From positions 1 to 63,789 of the forward strand of contig SCMV01000021.1 of the NCBI GenBank assembly GCA_005502875.1: a DNA stretch of 63,789 nt. The letters run 5' to 3'. The notes under the pieces are model-generated. The model ran no database searches. It was not told the DNA's origin and saw nothing but the letters and a program-made list of their open reading frames with translations. Both the position numbers and the translations under genes were made by a program. Positions 62,194 through 63,789 of this stretch are shown here, in pieces; positions within the stretch are counted from its first letter, which is position 1, and the number at the start of each line of letters is the position of its first letter. Source of the DNA: Comamonadaceae bacterium 2PF (GTDB lineage: Bacteria; Pseudomonadota; Gammaproteobacteria; Burkholderiales; Burkholderiaceae_C).

Positions 62194-63081
62194 TCACCTT
62201 GCAAAAATCACAACTCGTCCGAGAACGCTCAACCATGATGCGATTAGAAAAGCAGCAAGTATTTTTAGATTTTCCGATTGCCTCCTTGAATTTTCTATGC
62301 TAACGACGTTCACCCCAACACCTTTGCTGCCGAAAATATATTCGGCGGATATCTGATTTACTGGGAAAATTGGTAGAGCTGAGTTGTCGTCGTTGATTGA
62401 TTGCGCAATTTGATTTTTTCGATAAAATTCGATCATTTTATCCCGCTCTTCCTGTGAGGCCTCGCGTGGCGAAGCATCGCTTGCTGCGGGGTCAGGTGTC
62501 GGCGCCTTAGCTTCGATAATCTTTTTTAGGTAGTCCTTCCCGGGTTCTATCATCATGTCTGACGGCAACTTCGCCACATATAGCTTTGATGAAAGCGAAG
62601 CCAGTGTGAAGTGGATTGATAGTACCAGTGAACTGCAAATTACCAGCAATTGAGGCACATTGACCGGCTTCTTTTCTTTGGCTGGGCTTTCCCCGATTAG
62701 AAACAAAAACAAAATGACCTGCAAAAATGTAATCGCCAGGGAAACATCGAGCAGAAGCGGCTCATTTTTGATTCTATTCATTGATATTGCCATTGCTACC
62801 AATGGGATCGTTATTCCGGCTATGCGAGCAATTCGAAGTTGATCTTTTTCCGTTTCTGCATCTGCGTCGCATGGCTGGCTCAGAGCAAACCACAGACATA
62901 TTGAGATCGCGACGCAAGCAAACGTGCAAGATGCCAACCATGCCCCGTCAAATAACTCATGCGCCGATCGGAAAAGGAAAATTTCGATTCCAATTATTAT
63001 GAAGTAATATGGGGCTTGTCGTGGTGTTAGGTAACTGAGGTGAGACTTTAGCGCATCTTTGCTATCAGAAGAATCAAACAT
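62194..63081 (-). CDS. Multi-helix membrane protein of unknown function (probable cassette gene)
   Basis: Protein of 295 residues from ATG 63081 (GAGGGG at 5 bases; a GTG at 63093 overlaps the previous stop). About six hydrophobic segments: YYFIIIGIEIFLF, WLASCTFACVAISICLWF, GITIPLVAMAISM, LAITFLQVILFLFLIG, LLVICSSLVLSIHF and a C-terminal LAAFLIASWLSVLG. A charged, Pro/Asp/Glu-rich loop (about 190-240) lies between. Unrecognised. Clearly lower GC than the backbone. 8 bases after the SH3 gene. Confidence 0.6.
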   Translation of the reverse strand: MFDSSDSKDALKSHLSYLTPRQAPYYFIIIGIEIFLFRSAHELFDGAWLASCTFACVAISICLWFALSQPCDADAETEKDQLRIARIAGITIPLVAMAISMNRIKNEPLLLDVSLAITFLQVILFLFLIGESPAKEKKPVNVPQLLVICSSLVLSIHFTLASLSSKLYVAKLPSDMMIEPGKDYLKKIIEAKAPTPDPAASDASPREASQEERDKMIEFYRKNQIAQSINDDNSALPIFPVNQISAEYIFGSKGVGVNVVSIENSRRQSENLKILAAFLIASWLSVLGRVVIFAR

Positions 63082-63089
63082 CGTACCCC

Positions 63090-63545
63090 TCACTTGCTTT
63101 GTATATAAAGTTCATTGACCCACCCGCTATAGGCACTACCGCTTCCCCACTCAATACACTCGAGGCTCCTGCCTGGGGCTAGCTTGATACAGTACTCCGA
63201 CTGTCCATTTACTTCAACCCACGGAATGGCCGCGCCAGAGGGGCCTTCTACCATTTTACGCAGGCCTGTTAAGTGGACGTCTCCGCCTCGTTTTAGAATT
63301 GCGATTACATTGCAGTCTACGCTTGGGCACTCTCGAAGATTCAAATCTGCCCGATTGCTAATTTGTGCATTAAGCCTTTTCTCCGTTTTGGTGGCCGCAC
63401 CCCTATCTTTTTCTGTATTGAGTTCGGGTTTAAAAATTGGGGGCGATTTTTGTTCATCTGCGCTGGTTGCAGCATATATAAGCACCGCTGCGACTCCAAA
63501 AATTGCTAGCAATGAAACTACAAATGTTAGTATCCTGCGGTTCAT
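63090..63545 (-). CDS. SH3 domain protein with N-terminal membrane anchor (probable cassette gene)
   Basis: Protein of 151 residues. One helix at the N-terminus (LTFVVSLLAIFGVAAVLIYA). The C-terminal ~90 residues are a bacterial SH3b domain: ADLNLRECPSVDCNVIAILK, GGDVHLTG, IPWVEVNGQS and YSGWVNELYIQ. Periplasmic binding role likely. First of two genes in the right-most cassette visible here. Confidence 0.75.
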   Translation of the reverse strand: MNRRILTFVVSLLAIFGVAAVLIYAATSADEQKSPPIFKPELNTEKDRGAATKTEKRLNAQISNRADLNLRECPSVDCNVIAILKRGGDVHLTGLRKMVEGPSGAAIPWVEVNGQSEYCIKLAPGRSLECIEWGSGSAYSGWVNELYIQSK

Positions 63546-63598
63546 CTGAATGCTTCCAAATGCTTATGTTCTGTGCTCTGGTGTATTTTTTTGGAATC

Positions 63599-63688
63599 GC
63601 TTAACGTATCTTGTGATGCCTAACTGAATTAGCCTAATAGCGATTCCAACACTTGATTGGCCTAACGGTATTGCATCGCTTGCCTAAC
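63599..63688 (-). repeat. Repeated integron core sites GTTAGGC/GTTAAGC
   Basis: Read on the minus strand, GTTAGGC occurs at 63682-63688, 63660-63666 and 63618-63624, and GTTAAGC at 63599-63605. All fit the R' core GTTRRRY. Spacing is about 19-42 bases. They lie 53-140 bases upstream of the SH3 gene start, where a cassette boundary would be. 63546-63789 otherwise holds no gene that I can support. Confidence 0.55.
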
Positions 63689-63789
63689 ATGCTGCCTCCC
63701 CCATGTCTTGCCCTCCTGTGGGCAACCCATTAGCCAATTGACCATTCACGCAAGCTTTTGTAACGCCAACCCGCCCACCTGACCATCCC

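Noticed and set aside
59440..63545. Toxin-antitoxin pairs, common in cassette arrays
   Set aside because: None of the cassette proteins shows a toxin or antitoxin family pattern that I can recognise.

Overview
This window looks like chromosomal DNA of a GC-rich betaproteobacterium, most likely Burkholderiales of the Aquabacterium/Leptothrix/Rubrivivax type. The signs are a high-GC housekeeping backbone (minCDE, glnS, trpS, purN, dusC, ylqF), a DUF3717-DUF1289 protein, a urea/amide transporter beside formamidase, and seven predicted secreted proteins with PEP-CTERM tails. The lineage is an inference; there is no rRNA to confirm it. I saw no tRNA, rRNA, CRISPR array or insertion sequence.

Layout. 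1-8 kb: a 5'-truncated YgiQ radical SAM gene, an MgtC/DUF4010 membrane protein, minCDE closed by a strong hairpin, an orphan ParA ATPase and an acyltransferase-3 membrane protein. 8-16 kb: a FeeM/GNAT-like acyltransferase followed by a membrane hybrid histidine kinase, an AraC regulator, a PEP-CTERM protein, DUF808, an HDOD protein and dusC. 16-27 kb: ylqF, a UvrD-like helicase and a NYN/LOTUS protein in one direction, then two divergent regulator/enzyme pairs (HxlR with an alpha/beta hydrolase, LysR with an SDR), a secreted cysteine-repeat protein and a 525-residue protein of unknown function. 27-34 kb: glnS, ppk2, trpS and purN. The trpS-purN gap holds an elaborate nested inverted-repeat element.

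34-47 kb is the clearest functional unit. It has a membrane histidine kinase, a LuxR-type response regulator and an unusual ~1200-residue protein that fuses an NCS1-type permease to a histidine kinase and receiver. These face urtABCDE (urea/short-chain amide ABC transporter), fmdA (formamidase) and fmdB. A near-perfect 16-bp inverted repeat in the divergent gap is a candidate operator, and a hairpin with six T residues between urtA and urtB looks like an attenuator. The likely reading is that an amide- or urea-type nitrogen source is sensed by the permease-like kinase, taken up by Urt and hydrolysed by FmdA.

47-59 kb is mostly minus-strand accessory DNA. It carries six of the seven PEP-CTERM proteins (one a trypsin-like protease) plus small membrane proteins, an HD protein, GNAT, cupin, MAPEG, CPBP protease, a lipoprotein and a parvulin. 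No exosortase gene is in the window.

59.2 kb to the end is lower in GC and resembles a chromosomal integron cassette array. Small minus-strand genes of unknown function (TonB-C domain, lipoprotein, zinc-ribbon membrane protein, SH3 protein and others) are each followed by an attC-like imperfect palindrome; the one at 61337-61382 matches the attC consensus very well. By orientation an attI site and integrase, if present, should lie to the right of this window.
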